Of a stretch of 64,000 nucleotides of DNA, positions 19,223 to 28,042 are shown in pieces (positions within the stretch are counted from its first letter, which is position 1; the number at the start of each line of letters is the position of its first letter). The notes under the pieces are model-generated. The model was given only the letters and a program-made list of their open reading frames with translations, ran no database searches and was not told the DNA's origin. This DNA comes from JAXGXQ01 sp040772685 (lineage in GTDB: Bacteria > Bacillota > Clostridia > Saccharofermentanales > UBA5734). Where the stretch lies: assembly GCA_040772685.1 (NCBI GenBank), contig JAXGXQ010000005.1, positions 1 through 64,000 on the forward strand. Reading direction: 5' to 3'. Both the position numbers and the translations under genes were made by a program.

Positions 19223-20593
19223 TCAGGTCAGGTTAACCACCCAGCGGCCACGCTTTAAGTAGCGTACAGCGATGACCATCTTCAGCAATTCGCAGCTTTG
19301 AATAATCAAGTAGAACAGCGGCAGCGGCGGTTTAACCACCAGCGCCAGAAAAACAGCCAGCGGCAGCGAAAAGAACCAGACAAACCCAGAGTCGATAGCC
19401 ATTGCCGATTTGGTATCGCCGCCTGCCCGGAAAATCAGGAAGCAGGACACATTTATAGTTATCACAATGTAAAATAACGCCTGGGTTCTTAAAAGTTGGG
19501 TAGCCATCAGCCTGATGGCCTCGCTGGTATTAAACAAATGCGGAATAGCGGGCGCAAGCAGGAACATTCCCAGTGTCATTAACAGAGAAAAACCGCAGGC
19601 AAAGACGATCAGCCGCCCTGCGTTGGCCTTTGCTTCTTCAAACAAACCAGCTCCCAACCGCTTGCCGATCATAACGGAGATAGATACACCCAGGCCGCCG
19701 AAAATAACAAAGGCAACACCTGAGGACATCTCGACAATAGCCAGAGCCGCGATAAAGGGCTCATGCACAAAGCTATAAGCCCAGAACAAACTCGTAGTGC
19801 CGGTCGACCAGAGAATTTCGTTGCCCAGCAGCGGCAGGGCACGGCTCCAGATCTGCCGCAGCAGCTTTTTATCCATCACCCTGAATTCACGTGTGCTGAA
19901 GGTAAAGTATTCCCGCCCGCTGGATATAACCGCTGCAAACAGCAGCATTTCCACAATGCGGGCGATCAGGGTCGCCAGCGCGGCGCCGGCAACTCCCATC
20001 CTGGGCAGGCCGAATTTGCCAAAGATCAACGCATAGTTCAGGCCGACATTTAGAAAAACAGCACCGATGCTGATCATTAATGGCGCTTTGGTATAGCCGA
20101 TACTTCGCAACGCCGTCATACAGGCCAGGCTGACCGCGAACGGCAAATAGCTGAAGACCACGTAACCCAGGTATTCCAGGCCATAGGCAATAGTGTGGTC
20201 AGATGTCAGGAATATGCCCAGTAACTGGCGCGGGAAAGCCAGCAGTATGGCAGTGGAGATTCCAGCTACCGTGAGGGCACCCAGCATGTTGAGCAAAAAC
20301 AAGCCCTGAACCTTATCATGATCCTCAGCGCCGTAGTATTGAGAAATAAAGATGCAGATACCGCCGGTTATACCAAACATTACACTTTGGGTAATCATAA
20401 AGTACTTATTTGCAACAGTAACACTGGCTAAAACATCGCTGCTGATCTGGCCAACCATGATATTGTCAGCAATACCCATTAAAGTCGTAATCAGCTGCTG
20501 CAGAATTATCGGCAAAGAAATCGCGATTACCTCGCGATAAAAACTCCGGTCACCGATGAAACGTTTCTGAAGCGCGGTCCCGTCTATCCTCAT
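19223..20593 (-). CDS. MATE family efflux transporter
   Basis: A 456-aa multidrug and toxin extrusion protein with about 12 helices. The N-terminal ISLPIILQQLITTLMGIADN and VGQISSDVLASV are typical, as are the conserved segments after helix 7. It would export cationic compounds using a Na+ or H+ gradient. Its start overlaps the stop of the SGNH hydrolase gene by 4 nt (ATGA), implying coupled translation. Substrate unknown. Confidence 0.92.
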   Translation of the reverse strand: MRIDGTALQKRFIGDRSFYREVIAISLPIILQQLITTLMGIADNIMVGQISSDVLASVTVANKYFMITQSVMFGITGGICIFISQYYGAEDHDKVQGLFLLNMLGALTVAGISTAILLAFPRQLLGIFLTSDHTIAYGLEYLGYVVFSYLPFAVSLACMTALRSIGYTKAPLMISIGAVFLNVGLNYALIFGKFGLPRMGVAGAALATLIARIVEMLLFAAVISSGREYFTFSTREFRVMDKKLLRQIWSRALPLLGNEILWSTGTTSLFWAYSFVHEPFIAALAIVEMSSGVAFVIFGGLGVSISVMIGKRLGAGLFEEAKANAGRLIVFACGFSLLMTLGMFLLAPAIPHLFNTSEAIRLMATQLLRTQALFYIVITINVSCFLIFRAGGDTKSAMAIDSGFVWFFSLPLAVFLALVVKPPLPLFYLIIQSCELLKMVIAVRYLKRGRWVVNLT

Positions 20594-21810
20594 AAGTTGA
20601 ATAACTCCAAGTCTATTGCCGCAGCCATGGCCAGGCCACCGGCATCGTTGGGATGCAGATGGTCGCCGCTGTCATACTCTGCCCTGAGTTGTTCAGGGTG
20701 CTGAGGATCGGCAAGAACCCGGTCAAAGTCAAAAATTGCGTCAAACTGGCTGGTAAGGCGAATCCAGCTGTTGACATCACGGCGCTTGGCTTCGGCAGCC
20801 GAAGGGATGTCGTCAGCGCCTGTAAATGGCAAAATTGTGCAGCCAATCGCACGCACACCCGCCGCCCGCGCCCGCATTGCCATGCCGGACAAGCCGGCTA
20901 TCATATCCTCGGCAGTAACAATTTCGCCAGGCAGGGCCAGGGTACCGGGATAAGTTAAGTCGTTGATGCCCATGAAGATTGCGACAGCGTTAACCGCAGC
21001 ATAATCGAGTGCATCTTTGTTAAAACGGTTTATGCCGGACGGTCCAAACAAGCCTGCCATTGGTCCTGAGGCGGCATCATGGATTATGCGGTTGCCGGAA
21101 ATGCCGGCATTAATGAGAGACCAGTTGTTATTATCAGCGGCGGCCAGGCGTTTGCAGAGATGCCCGGGCCAGGTTCCCATCTGTGTCAATGAGTCGCCAA
21201 ACGCAACAAAAGCATGTTTAGCAGAATCAGCCAGCACATCAACTCTGCGCAGTAAGAGCATCGGCGGCGGCAGTGTTGCGGAACCGATATTCAGCGGGCG
21301 CTGGTTGATGAAGGCCATACCAGGGTTGCCTCTGTGGTCGCCCGGTTCAGACAAAGACACCTGAACCGCGGTTGAGAGGGTACCTGTAGTAATTAAACCT
21401 GCGCCGGCTACAAATAAATCAACTATCAGCACAGAATTGGCCGGAACGACGATTTCCACAGGGTCAGAGGTAATCTCGGAACCTCGGGCCAGTTCAACAG
21501 CTGCCGCACCGGCAAAAGTAAGATCACGGCGGCTGCCGGTTGCAGGCCTGTTGTATTCGTCAGCCAGCATCACTGAAGCGGCGTCAATCTGCAACGCTTC
21601 TGTACTGAATAAATTTGACAAAGTAAGACGAACAGCTGAACCGCCGAAAGCCAGTGGGACCAGCTGCCTGATTGTACGATTGCGAATCGGTTTGAACAAA
21701 ACAGATATATCTGTCATGCTGGCACCGAAAGTCGAAGCCCAGCGGGCGTTTTCAGCGCTGCCGATATTATTCCGGGACTGCTTCAGTTCCTGATCAGAAT
21801 TTATGGTCAT
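20590..21810 (-). CDS. SGNH/GDSL hydrolase family protein
   Basis: A 406-aa esterase/lipase-like protein with an N-terminal beta-rich domain (about 1-180) and a C-terminal SGNH domain. Block I is AFGDSLTQMGTWPG, block II has AGISGNRI, block III is MGINDLTYPG (Gly and Asn) and block V is DHLHPNDAGG with the catalytic Asp and His. No signal peptide is visible, so it is probably cytosolic. ATG at 21810 has GAGGAGGAA just upstream, which rules out the longer frame into prmA. It is coupled to the MATE gene. Substrate unknown, possibly acetylated sugars. Confidence 0.88.
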   Translation of the reverse strand: MTINSDQELKQSRNNIGSAENARWASTFGASMTDISVLFKPIRNRTIRQLVPLAFGGSAVRLTLSNLFSTEALQIDAASVMLADEYNRPATGSRRDLTFAGAAAVELARGSEITSDPVEIVVPANSVLIVDLFVAGAGLITTGTLSTAVQVSLSEPGDHRGNPGMAFINQRPLNIGSATLPPPMLLLRRVDVLADSAKHAFVAFGDSLTQMGTWPGHLCKRLAAADNNNWSLINAGISGNRIIHDAASGPMAGLFGPSGINRFNKDALDYAAVNAVAIFMGINDLTYPGTLALPGEIVTAEDMIAGLSGMAMRARAAGVRAIGCTILPFTGADDIPSAAEAKRRDVNSWIRLTSQFDAIFDFDRVLADPQHPEQLRAEYDSGDHLHPNDAGGLAMAAAIDLELFNL

Positions 21811-21838
21811 ATAGTTCCTCCTCGGTAAAGCAACGAGA

Positions 21839-22858
21839 TTATAGCACAGCGTCAGCGGGCAGTTCCAGCAGATACGCGTGCCAGTCATTGCGGTTCCGGG
21901 CTTCGAGCAGCCGCATGCCGTTAGCTGCGGCGGCCTTTAGAACTTCACCTGCTTTGGGTTCAATTATTCCGGAAATTATCAGCCGGCCCCCCGGCTTCAG
22001 TGCCGCTCGCATTTCAGGCAGCAAGTCAATAATCACCGTAGCGATAATATTGGCGATGATCAGGTCAAAAGGACCGTTTTGGGCATCCTTAAGCTCACCT
22101 TGATGGCAAAGCACGTCTACTTGATTGATCCGGCAATTTTCCCGGGCAACCCCAACAGCCAGGTTGTCAATGTCGATCGCTTCTACGGAAGCAGCACCCA
22201 GACGCGCGGTCAGAATGGCCAGTATACCGCTGCCGCAACCAAGGTCGAGCACATTGCAGCCAACGGGTGAATCAGCATCAAGGAATTCAGCGCACATGGC
22301 TGTGGTTTCGTGAGTCCCGGTGCCAAAGGCACTGCCGGGGTCAAGGCTGATTACAATCTCACCCGGGGCTGCTTTGTAATCAATCCAGGAAGGGTTGACT
22401 ATCAGGCGCTCAGTCAGGCGCAGGGTGTCGTAGTACTGTTTCCAGTTGTTTGCCCAATCTTCTTCAGCTACTTCGTGCCAACCGGCCAGACCGGGACCAA
22501 CGGGTAAAAATTTGCCGATGCCGGCCAGCTCGCTGCGGATGCAGGCAGCCAAATCATCGGCAATAATATAGGCGCGTGGCTGATCGTCATATAATTCGGG
22601 GGTGGAAAAGTCCGGTCTGGCGTTTACCCTTACCCCCTCCGGAAACTGGGCAAAATAGGCACGGATCCGCACGTTTTCGTCCAGGCTGTCGACAAAACCA
22701 TCGTCAGCATAGGAGAGCGTGTCAGGGTCAGCCAGAATCGCACGGATTTCCTCCCTGTCCTGCACCTCCACGCCGTCAGCGCCGAGCACGGACAGACGGT
22801 CGGTGATCACCTCTGCGGCAGCGTGTGTTGTCTGTATCTCAAAAACCAGCCATTGCAT
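21839..22858 (-). CDS. prmA: Ribosomal protein L11 methyltransferase
   Basis: A 339-aa SAM-dependent methyltransferase that trimethylates ribosomal protein L11. Motif I is VLDLGCGSGILAI, preceded by DPGSAFGTGTHETT (the PrmA hallmark), and the catalytic-domain motif is DLIIANIIATVI. The N-terminal substrate domain contains the WEEDWANNWK-like EEDWANNWKQYY. It follows dnaJ by 12 nt, the classic order. AAAGGAG precedes the ATG. In many relatives the next gene is rsmE, but here it is an SGNH hydrolase. Confidence 0.97.
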   Translation of the reverse strand: MQWLVFEIQTTHAAAEVITDRLSVLGADGVEVQDREEIRAILADPDTLSYADDGFVDSLDENVRIRAYFAQFPEGVRVNARPDFSTPELYDDQPRAYIIADDLAACIRSELAGIGKFLPVGPGLAGWHEVAEEDWANNWKQYYDTLRLTERLIVNPSWIDYKAAPGEIVISLDPGSAFGTGTHETTAMCAEFLDADSPVGCNVLDLGCGSGILAILTARLGAASVEAIDIDNLAVGVARENCRINQVDVLCHQGELKDAQNGPFDLIIANIIATVIIDLLPEMRAALKPGGRLIISGIIEPKAGEVLKAAAANGMRLLEARNRNDWHAYLLELPADAVL

Positions 22859-22870
22859 CGCCAGACTCCT

Positions 22871-24010
22871 TTATTTGAACAGATCCTTGATTTTACTGAA
22901 AAAGCTGCCGCGTTTTTGGTAATTTTTATCAGTACAGGTTTGATCAAACTGCTGCAGGATTTTCTTCTGCTCCTCGTCCAGCTGACGCGGCACCTCCAGA
23001 ACTACCTTGAAGATATGGTCTCCACGCATATTGTTCCGGTTCAGATAAGGAATGCCTTTGCCCCGGATAGTGAAAGAGTCTCCCGGTTGAGTGCCTTCCT
23101 TAATATGATATTTGTAAGGGCCGTCAATTGTCGGCACTTCAATTTCAGCACCGAGTGCGGCCTGTGTGAAGGTAATGGGAATTTCCGTGTGGGTGTTGTA
23201 GCCTTCACGCTCAAACACATGGTGCGGCTTGACGTGTATTTCAACATACAGGTCGCCATGCGGCCCGCCCAGTGTGCCTGCTTCACCTTCGCCGCGGATT
23301 GTCAGCATTTCATTTTCGTTGATGCCGGCCGGCACTTTGACATTCAGCGTTTTGTTTTTTTGACGCACTCCCCGGCCATTGCAGCTCGGGCAGGGGTTTT
23401 TAATCACGGTACCGCTGCCATGGCAAGTCTGACAGGGACGTGAGGTCATTACAGTGCCAAACATAGTCTGCTGGCGCTGGTTCACCTGGCCGGTGCCATT
23501 ACATGTGCCGCAGCGCTCGGGCGCTGAACCATCGCTTGTACCGGCGCCATGGCAAGTGTCACAGGTATCTTCTTTGGTTATATTAATCTGACGTTCAACG
23601 CCAAAAGCGGCTTCCATAAACTCCAGATTCATCCGGTATTTTAAATTGGCGCCGCGCTGAGGGCCGGTCCGCTGACGGGCACTGCCGCCAAAGCCACCAA
23701 AACCGCCGCCAAACAGGTTGCCAAACAAGTCTTCAAGATCTATACCAAAACCGCCGCCATTGAAGCCGCCAAAGCCCTGGCCGTCAACACCGGCATGGCC
23801 GAACTGGTCATAATTGCGGCGTTTTTCCGCGTCTGACAGGACGGCATATGCTTCGTTGGCTTCCTTGAATTTTGCCTCGGCCTCTTTGTTGCCGGGGTTA
23901 AGATCGGGGTGATATTTCTTGGCGAGGGTGCGATAAGCCTTCTTCAGTTCATCCTCGCCAGCGGTGCGTGCTACCCCGAGCACTTCATAATAATCACGTT
24001 TTTCGGGCAC
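22871..24010 (-). CDS. dnaJ: Chaperone protein DnaJ
   Basis: A 379-aa Hsp40 co-chaperone that delivers clients to DnaK and stimulates its ATPase. J domain with HPD in KKYHPDLNPG, Gly/Phe-rich region, four CxxCxGxG zinc repeats (CDTCHGAG, CGTCNGTG, CQTCHGSG, CPSCNGRG) and C-terminal substrate domains. The start is GTG at 24010 with AGGAGG 9 nt upstream. A hairpin in the 122-nt gap after dnaK may lower its expression relative to dnaK. Confidence 0.98.
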   Translation of the reverse strand: MPEKRDYYEVLGVARTAGEDELKKAYRTLAKKYHPDLNPGNKEAEAKFKEANEAYAVLSDAEKRRNYDQFGHAGVDGQGFGGFNGGGFGIDLEDLFGNLFGGGFGGFGGSARQRTGPQRGANLKYRMNLEFMEAAFGVERQINITKEDTCDTCHGAGTSDGSAPERCGTCNGTGQVNQRQQTMFGTVMTSRPCQTCHGSGTVIKNPCPSCNGRGVRQKNKTLNVKVPAGINENEMLTIRGEGEAGTLGGPHGDLYVEIHVKPHHVFEREGYNTHTEIPITFTQAALGAEIEVPTIDGPYKYHIKEGTQPGDSFTIRGKGIPYLNRNNMRGDHIFKVVLEVPRQLDEEQKKILQQFDQTCTDKNYQKRGSFFSKIKDLFK

Positions 24011-24074
24011 CAGAATGGTCCTCCTTCAAGTCGACAGTATTTCCCAGTATACAGGGAAAGCAGTCAACGGGCAA

Positions 24075-24106
24075 AGTCCCGCGCAGCTCTGAAGCTGAGC
24101 GGGACT
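24075..24106 (-). terminator. Hairpin between dnaK and dnaJ (partial terminator)
   Basis: AGTCCCGC (24075-24082) pairs with GCGGGACT (24099-24106), with an inner CAGC/GCTG stem. On the minus strand it is followed by only a short TTT, so it is likely an attenuating or mRNA-stabilising structure after dnaK rather than a full stop. Confidence 0.6.
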
Positions 24107-24132
24107 GTTGCAGATCTGTCATTAGAAACTAC

Positions 24133-25971
24133 TTAGCTGTCGCCGCCGGCATCCTTGAAGTCGCCGTCCGGATTGGCTCCGCCCATGTCCGGGCCAGGTC
24201 CGCCCTGGAAATCAGGGCCTGGTTGGCCTTCACCGCCACCGGCTTGCTGGTAAAGCTTTTCGCTGGCTTTATAAAATGCCTGCTGCAAAGCTTCCGTGTC
24301 AGTCTTCATCGCCTCAACACTATTTGAAGCAATACTGTCTTTCAGCTTTTGTACAGCTGTTTCAATTTCAGCTTTTTCAGCCGGGTCTAGCTTGTCACCA
24401 AGATCCTTAATTGTCTTTTCAGCCTGGTAAACAGCGGAATCCGCGGCATTGCGTGTATCAACTTCTTCTTTGCGGGCTTTATCCTCAGCAGCAAACTGCT
24501 CTGCTTCCCTGACAGCGCGGTCAATTTCCTCATCGGTCAAGTTCGTCGAAGCGGTAATCGTAATGTGCTGCTCACGGTTTGTGCCCAGATCCTTGGCGGA
24601 AACATGGACAATGCCGTTGGCGTCAATGTCGAAGGTAACTTCGATCTGCGGCACACCGCGCGGTGCAGGGGCAATGCCTTCCAGATTAAATTTGCCCAGG
24701 GTCTTGTTGTACTGAGCAAGCTCGCGCTCGCCCTGCAGAACATGTACCTCAACCTGGGTCTGGCCGTCAGCTGCTGTAGAGAAGATCTGACTCTTTTTGG
24801 TCGGGATCGTAGTGTTGCGCTCAATAATTTTGGTGAACACACCGCCCATGGTTTCAATACCCAGTGACAGCGGTGTGACGTCTAGCAACAGCAGCCCGGT
24901 CACATCACCGGTCAATACCGCGGCCTGAATAGCGGCACCCATGGCTACACACTCGTCGGGGTTAATTCCCTTAAAAGGTTCTTTATTGAAGAATTTCTTA
25001 ACCGCTTCCTGAATCGCGGGGGTACGGGTGGAACCGCCAACCAGCAGGATTTTCTCAATGTCGGAAGGCTTGAGACCGGCATCCGCCAAAGCACTGCGGG
25101 TGGGTTCCATAGTTTTTTCAACCAGGTCAGCAGTCATTTCGTCAAATTTTGCGCGGGTCAGAGACATGTCCAAATGCTTCGGTCCATTGGCATCTGCTGT
25201 GATGTAGGGCAGGTTAATGGTTGTGGTGCTGACACCCGAGAGTTCGATTTTAGCTTTTTCCGCAGCTTCACGCAGGCGCTGCATCGCCATTTTGTCGCCC
25301 TTAAGATCAATGGCCTGATCCTTCTTGAACTCGTCTACCAGCCAGTCAACAATGCGCTGGTCGAAGTCATCACCGCCGAGACGGTTGTTACCTTTGGTAG
25401 CCAGAACTTCGAAGACACCATCGCCGATTTCAAGGATGGAAACGTCGAAGGTGCCGCCACCGAGGTCAAAAACCAGGATTTTCTGATCCGCTTCTTTATC
25501 GAGGCCATAGGCCAGTGAAGCGGCTGTCGGCTCATTGATAATTCTAAGCACATCGAGGCCTGCAATTTTACCGGCATCTTTTGTGGCCTGCCGCTGGGCA
25601 TCACTGAAATAAGCCGGTACGGTGATAACTGCCTGGGTGATTGTATCACCCAGATACGCTTCGGCATCAGCCTTCAGCTTTTGCAAAATCATTGCAGAAA
25701 TTTCTTGGGGTGAATAGGTTTTATCGTCAATTCTTACTTTGTAGTTGGTGCCCATTTCGCGTTTAATCGACATCACTGTACGGTCAGGGTTTGTGACAGC
25801 CTGACGCTTTGCCACCTGGCCGACAAGACGCTCACCGGTCTTGGAAAATGCCAACACTGACGGAGTAGTGCGATTGCCTTCCGCGTTGGGTATAACTATG
25901 GGTTCGCCGCCTTCCATGACGGCTACGCAGGAGTTTGTGGTTCCGAGGTCGATACCGATAACTTTTGCCAT
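24133..25971 (-). CDS. dnaK: Chaperone protein DnaK (Hsp70)
   Basis: A 612-aa ATP-dependent chaperone. ATPase domain starts MAKVIGIDLGTTNSCVAVME and includes VFDLGGGTFDVSIL and LLVGGSTRTPAIQ; the substrate-binding domain follows the linker LLLLDVTPLSLGIETMGG. The lid ends in a Gly/Pro/Asp-rich tail. GGAGGAAC precedes the ATG. It is third in the hrcA-grpE-dnaK-dnaJ operon, so it should be repressed by HrcA through the single CIRCE upstream of hrcA; no second CIRCE lies before dnaK. Confidence 0.99.
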   Translation of the reverse strand: MAKVIGIDLGTTNSCVAVMEGGEPIVIPNAEGNRTTPSVLAFSKTGERLVGQVAKRQAVTNPDRTVMSIKREMGTNYKVRIDDKTYSPQEISAMILQKLKADAEAYLGDTITQAVITVPAYFSDAQRQATKDAGKIAGLDVLRIINEPTAASLAYGLDKEADQKILVFDLGGGTFDVSILEIGDGVFEVLATKGNNRLGGDDFDQRIVDWLVDEFKKDQAIDLKGDKMAMQRLREAAEKAKIELSGVSTTTINLPYITADANGPKHLDMSLTRAKFDEMTADLVEKTMEPTRSALADAGLKPSDIEKILLVGGSTRTPAIQEAVKKFFNKEPFKGINPDECVAMGAAIQAAVLTGDVTGLLLLDVTPLSLGIETMGGVFTKIIERNTTIPTKKSQIFSTAADGQTQVEVHVLQGERELAQYNKTLGKFNLEGIAPAPRGVPQIEVTFDIDANGIVHVSAKDLGTNREQHITITASTNLTDEEIDRAVREAEQFAAEDKARKEEVDTRNAADSAVYQAEKTIKDLGDKLDPAEKAEIETAVQKLKDSIASNSVEAMKTDTEALQQAFYKASEKLYQQAGGGEGQPGPDFQGGPGPDMGGANPDGDFKDAGGDS

Positions 25972-25999
25972 ATAATGTTCCTCCAGAGGTTATGATTTG

Positions 26000-26025
26000 G
26001 TTGTCTGAAGCACTGCTTCAGCAAC
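26000..26025 (-). promoter_or_regulatory. mRNA hairpin upstream of dnaK
   Basis: CTGAAGC/GCTTCAG (7 bp, 3-nt loop) extended by GTTG/CAAC with a one-base bulge, about 30 nt before the dnaK start. It could be a processing or stability element in the 119-nt grpE-dnaK gap. Function is inferred only. Confidence 0.4.
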
Positions 26026-26090
26026 CGCTTTTCCCGATCAATAATTCTTAGCTTTATATTTTTTAGCCGACGGCTGCCGGCTTTTATTAT

Positions 26091-26720
26091 TTAGTTCGCA
26101 ACTTTCACCACGCAGTGGCGGATAACCCGGTCACCGCAGGCATAGCCTTTTTGCAGAATTTCCACAACTGTAGAAGGACCGACGCTGTCGTCCTCCACAT
26201 GCATTACCGCGTCGGCTATTTGCGGGTCAAATGTTTGCCCCAGACAGGCGATTTCATGTACATTCAAACGTTCCATGGCTTCGTTGGCCTGTCGCAGTAC
26301 CATTGTTATGCCTTCCGCTATGCTGGCAGCGCCTTCGCCCTCAACCTCCAGAGCGGATTTCTCCGCCCGGGCCAGATTGTCGATTACCGGCAGCCATTCT
26401 TTAACAACAGTAGCAACTGAATCTAAATAAAGCGCTTCCCGCTCCTTTTGTGAGCGTTTGCGATAATTGTCATATTCAGCCATCAGGCGTAAATAGCGAT
26501 CTGAAAGAGTTTTCAGATCAGTTTCCGTTTTGGCAAGACGCTCAGTCAAAGCACTGATGTCCTCAGGTGATTGCTCTTCGGCAGCAGTTTCAGTGCCTGC
26601 GGCAGTTTCTTCAGCCGTGTTGACAGCTTCACTCTTGCCATCGTTTTCCGTTTTTGGATCATTTCCGTTGCCGGCTAATTCCTCTGTTGGGATTTCCTCT
26701 GATTTCCGTTTTTTATTCAT
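26091..26720 (-). CDS. grpE: Nucleotide exchange factor GrpE
   Basis: A 209-aa exchange factor for DnaK. An acidic, low-complexity N terminus (about 55 residues) is followed by the long coiled coil (ALTERLAKTETDLKTLSDRY), then RLMAEYDNYRKRSQKER, and a C-terminal beta domain with the signature FDPQIADAVMHVED and VEILQKGYACGDRVIR. It begins 2 nt after the hrcA stop, with its GTGAGGA ribosome site inside the hrcA end. Confidence 0.97.
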   Translation of the reverse strand: MNKKRKSEEIPTEELAGNGNDPKTENDGKSEAVNTAEETAAGTETAAEEQSPEDISALTERLAKTETDLKTLSDRYLRLMAEYDNYRKRSQKEREALYLDSVATVVKEWLPVIDNLARAEKSALEVEGEGAASIAEGITMVLRQANEAMERLNVHEIACLGQTFDPQIADAVMHVEDDSVGPSTVVEILQKGYACGDRVIRHCVVKVAN

Positions 26721-26722
26721 GT

Positions 26723-27904
26723 TTAGTGTTGGTCCTCACTTTCAGCCCTGACACTGGCGATTTTGCGGATCTCAGCATCCAAGGCGGTTTTAATATAACT
26801 GATATTGGAAATAACCTTGCCGTATTCCATTCTTCGAGGTCCGATTACACCCATGTTGCCAACTACTGTGTCACCGATGCGGTACGATGTGGTAACAAGG
26901 CTGCAGTCACTCAAGCCTTCCAACGAGATTTCCTGGCCGATTCGAACCATGTAGGCCGGCCGCTTTTTCATAACTTGACCGCCTAGACTGCCCTCTGTGT
27001 CATCTAGAATTTCAGCACGTTCAAATTGTTCATCCTGAGTTTCAGACTCAGCATCAGCAACAATTTTCTCCTGTCTTCTCTCTTCACTCAGTTCGTTCAT
27101 GTAGCCGGCAATAATGCCATCACGGCTAAGCATGTTGTAGTAGTCCTTGGCTTTATCAATATTCTGGAATTCCGGGTAGGAGAGCATTTTGTGCGCGCCT
27201 TCCATATAAACTTCCAGGTTATCTGCCTGTTTAATGGCCACATAAGCTTCGTAAAGCACCTGGTTAAGCAGGCTATCGGGCAACTCAGTCTTGCGCCCGG
27301 CTGAGGTAACAGTTACCAGAGTGATATCGTCAAGCTTCATCCCGGTCAGGCTGTCCTCAATCGCATTGGCGATCTGCATCAGCTGACTGCTGTCGATCAT
27401 CGATGGTATTCGCACCAGACGATCTTTGACAACGCCGGCTTCCAGCACAACTACAACCAGGGCTCTGCCAGGCTCAATCATCAGCATTTTGAGCTGCTTG
27501 AGCTGACTGCGCCTCAGCTGCGGTGTCAGTACCAGTGACGTATAGCCTGTCTGCTCAGACAGAACTGTGGAGGCGCGGCGAATCAAGTCGGAGACTTCAT
27601 CAATACATTCGCTTAAATAGCCCTGAATCTGCTCCTGTTCTTCAGGCGTAAGCTCAGACGCGCGCAACAGGTTGTCGACATACGTCCGATAGCCTTTATC
27701 AGATGGAATTCGCCCCGCTGAGGTATGTTTTTGCTCCAGATATCCCTGCTCTTCCAACTCAGCCATTTCATTGCGGACAGTTGCTGAACTGACTGGGAAA
27801 GCATGGCGTGAAACCAGGTTTTTTGAGCCAACTGGTTCTGCTGTTTCAATATAGTCATCGATAACGGCGCGAAGTATCGCCTGCTGGCGGTTGTTTAATT
27901 TCAC
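26723..27904 (-). CDS. hrcA: Heat-inducible transcription repressor HrcA
   Basis: A 393-aa repressor of class I heat-shock genes. The N-terminal winged helix contains LNNRQQAILRAVIDDYIETA, SSATVRNEMAELEEQGYL and HTSAGRIPSDKGYR; the C terminus has the HrcA dimer core and the family end GVIGPRRMEYGKVI. I chose GTG at 27904 because GAAAGGA sits 6 nt upstream; longer frames run into the CIRCE. It is probably self-repressed. About 40 residues longer than the typical protein, mainly an acidic insertion near residues 270-295. Confidence 0.97.
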   Translation of the reverse strand: MKLNNRQQAILRAVIDDYIETAEPVGSKNLVSRHAFPVSSATVRNEMAELEEQGYLEQKHTSAGRIPSDKGYRTYVDNLLRASELTPEEQEQIQGYLSECIDEVSDLIRRASTVLSEQTGYTSLVLTPQLRRSQLKQLKMLMIEPGRALVVVVLEAGVVKDRLVRIPSMIDSSQLMQIANAIEDSLTGMKLDDITLVTVTSAGRKTELPDSLLNQVLYEAYVAIKQADNLEVYMEGAHKMLSYPEFQNIDKAKDYYNMLSRDGIIAGYMNELSEERRQEKIVADAESETQDEQFERAEILDDTEGSLGGQVMKKRPAYMVRIGQEISLEGLSDCSLVTTSYRIGDTVVGNMGVIGPRRMEYGKVISNISYIKTALDAEIRKIASVRAESEDQH

Positions 27905-27936
27905 GAAATATCCTTTCAAAAGCTTTTTACATAATT

Positions 27937-27963
27937 TTAGCACTCTAACGCTGAGAGTGCTAA
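27937..27963 (-). promoter_or_regulatory. CIRCE operator (HrcA binding site)
   Basis: A perfect 9-9-9 element: TTAGCACTC, 9-nt spacer TAACGCTGA, then GAGTGCTAA. It sits between the -10 box and the hrcA start, the usual position for HrcA repression of the downstream hrcA-grpE-dnaK-dnaJ operon. Confidence 0.98.
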
Positions 27964-27967
27964 AGAC

Positions 27968-27996
27968 ACTTTATCACCAGATTCGAGGCATGTCAA
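27968..27996 (-). promoter_or_regulatory. Promoter of the hrcA-grpE-dnaK-dnaJ operon
   Basis: Minus strand: perfect TTGACA (27991-27996), 17 bp, TAAAGT (27968-27973). The -10 ends 4 bp before the CIRCE, so HrcA would block transcription initiation directly. Confidence 0.85.
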
Positions 27997-28042
27997 TATT
28001 CACGCTTTTCAAGTAGGATAATCAGACGAATTCAATAAAAAC

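Noticed and set aside
23390..23600. Repetitive sequence in dnaJ that could suggest a repeat array
   Set aside because: It is the four CxxCxGxG zinc repeats of DnaJ, normal coding sequence.
24133..24250. Gly/Pro-rich repeat at the dnaK end
   Set aside because: This is the usual disordered DnaK tail, not a separate element.
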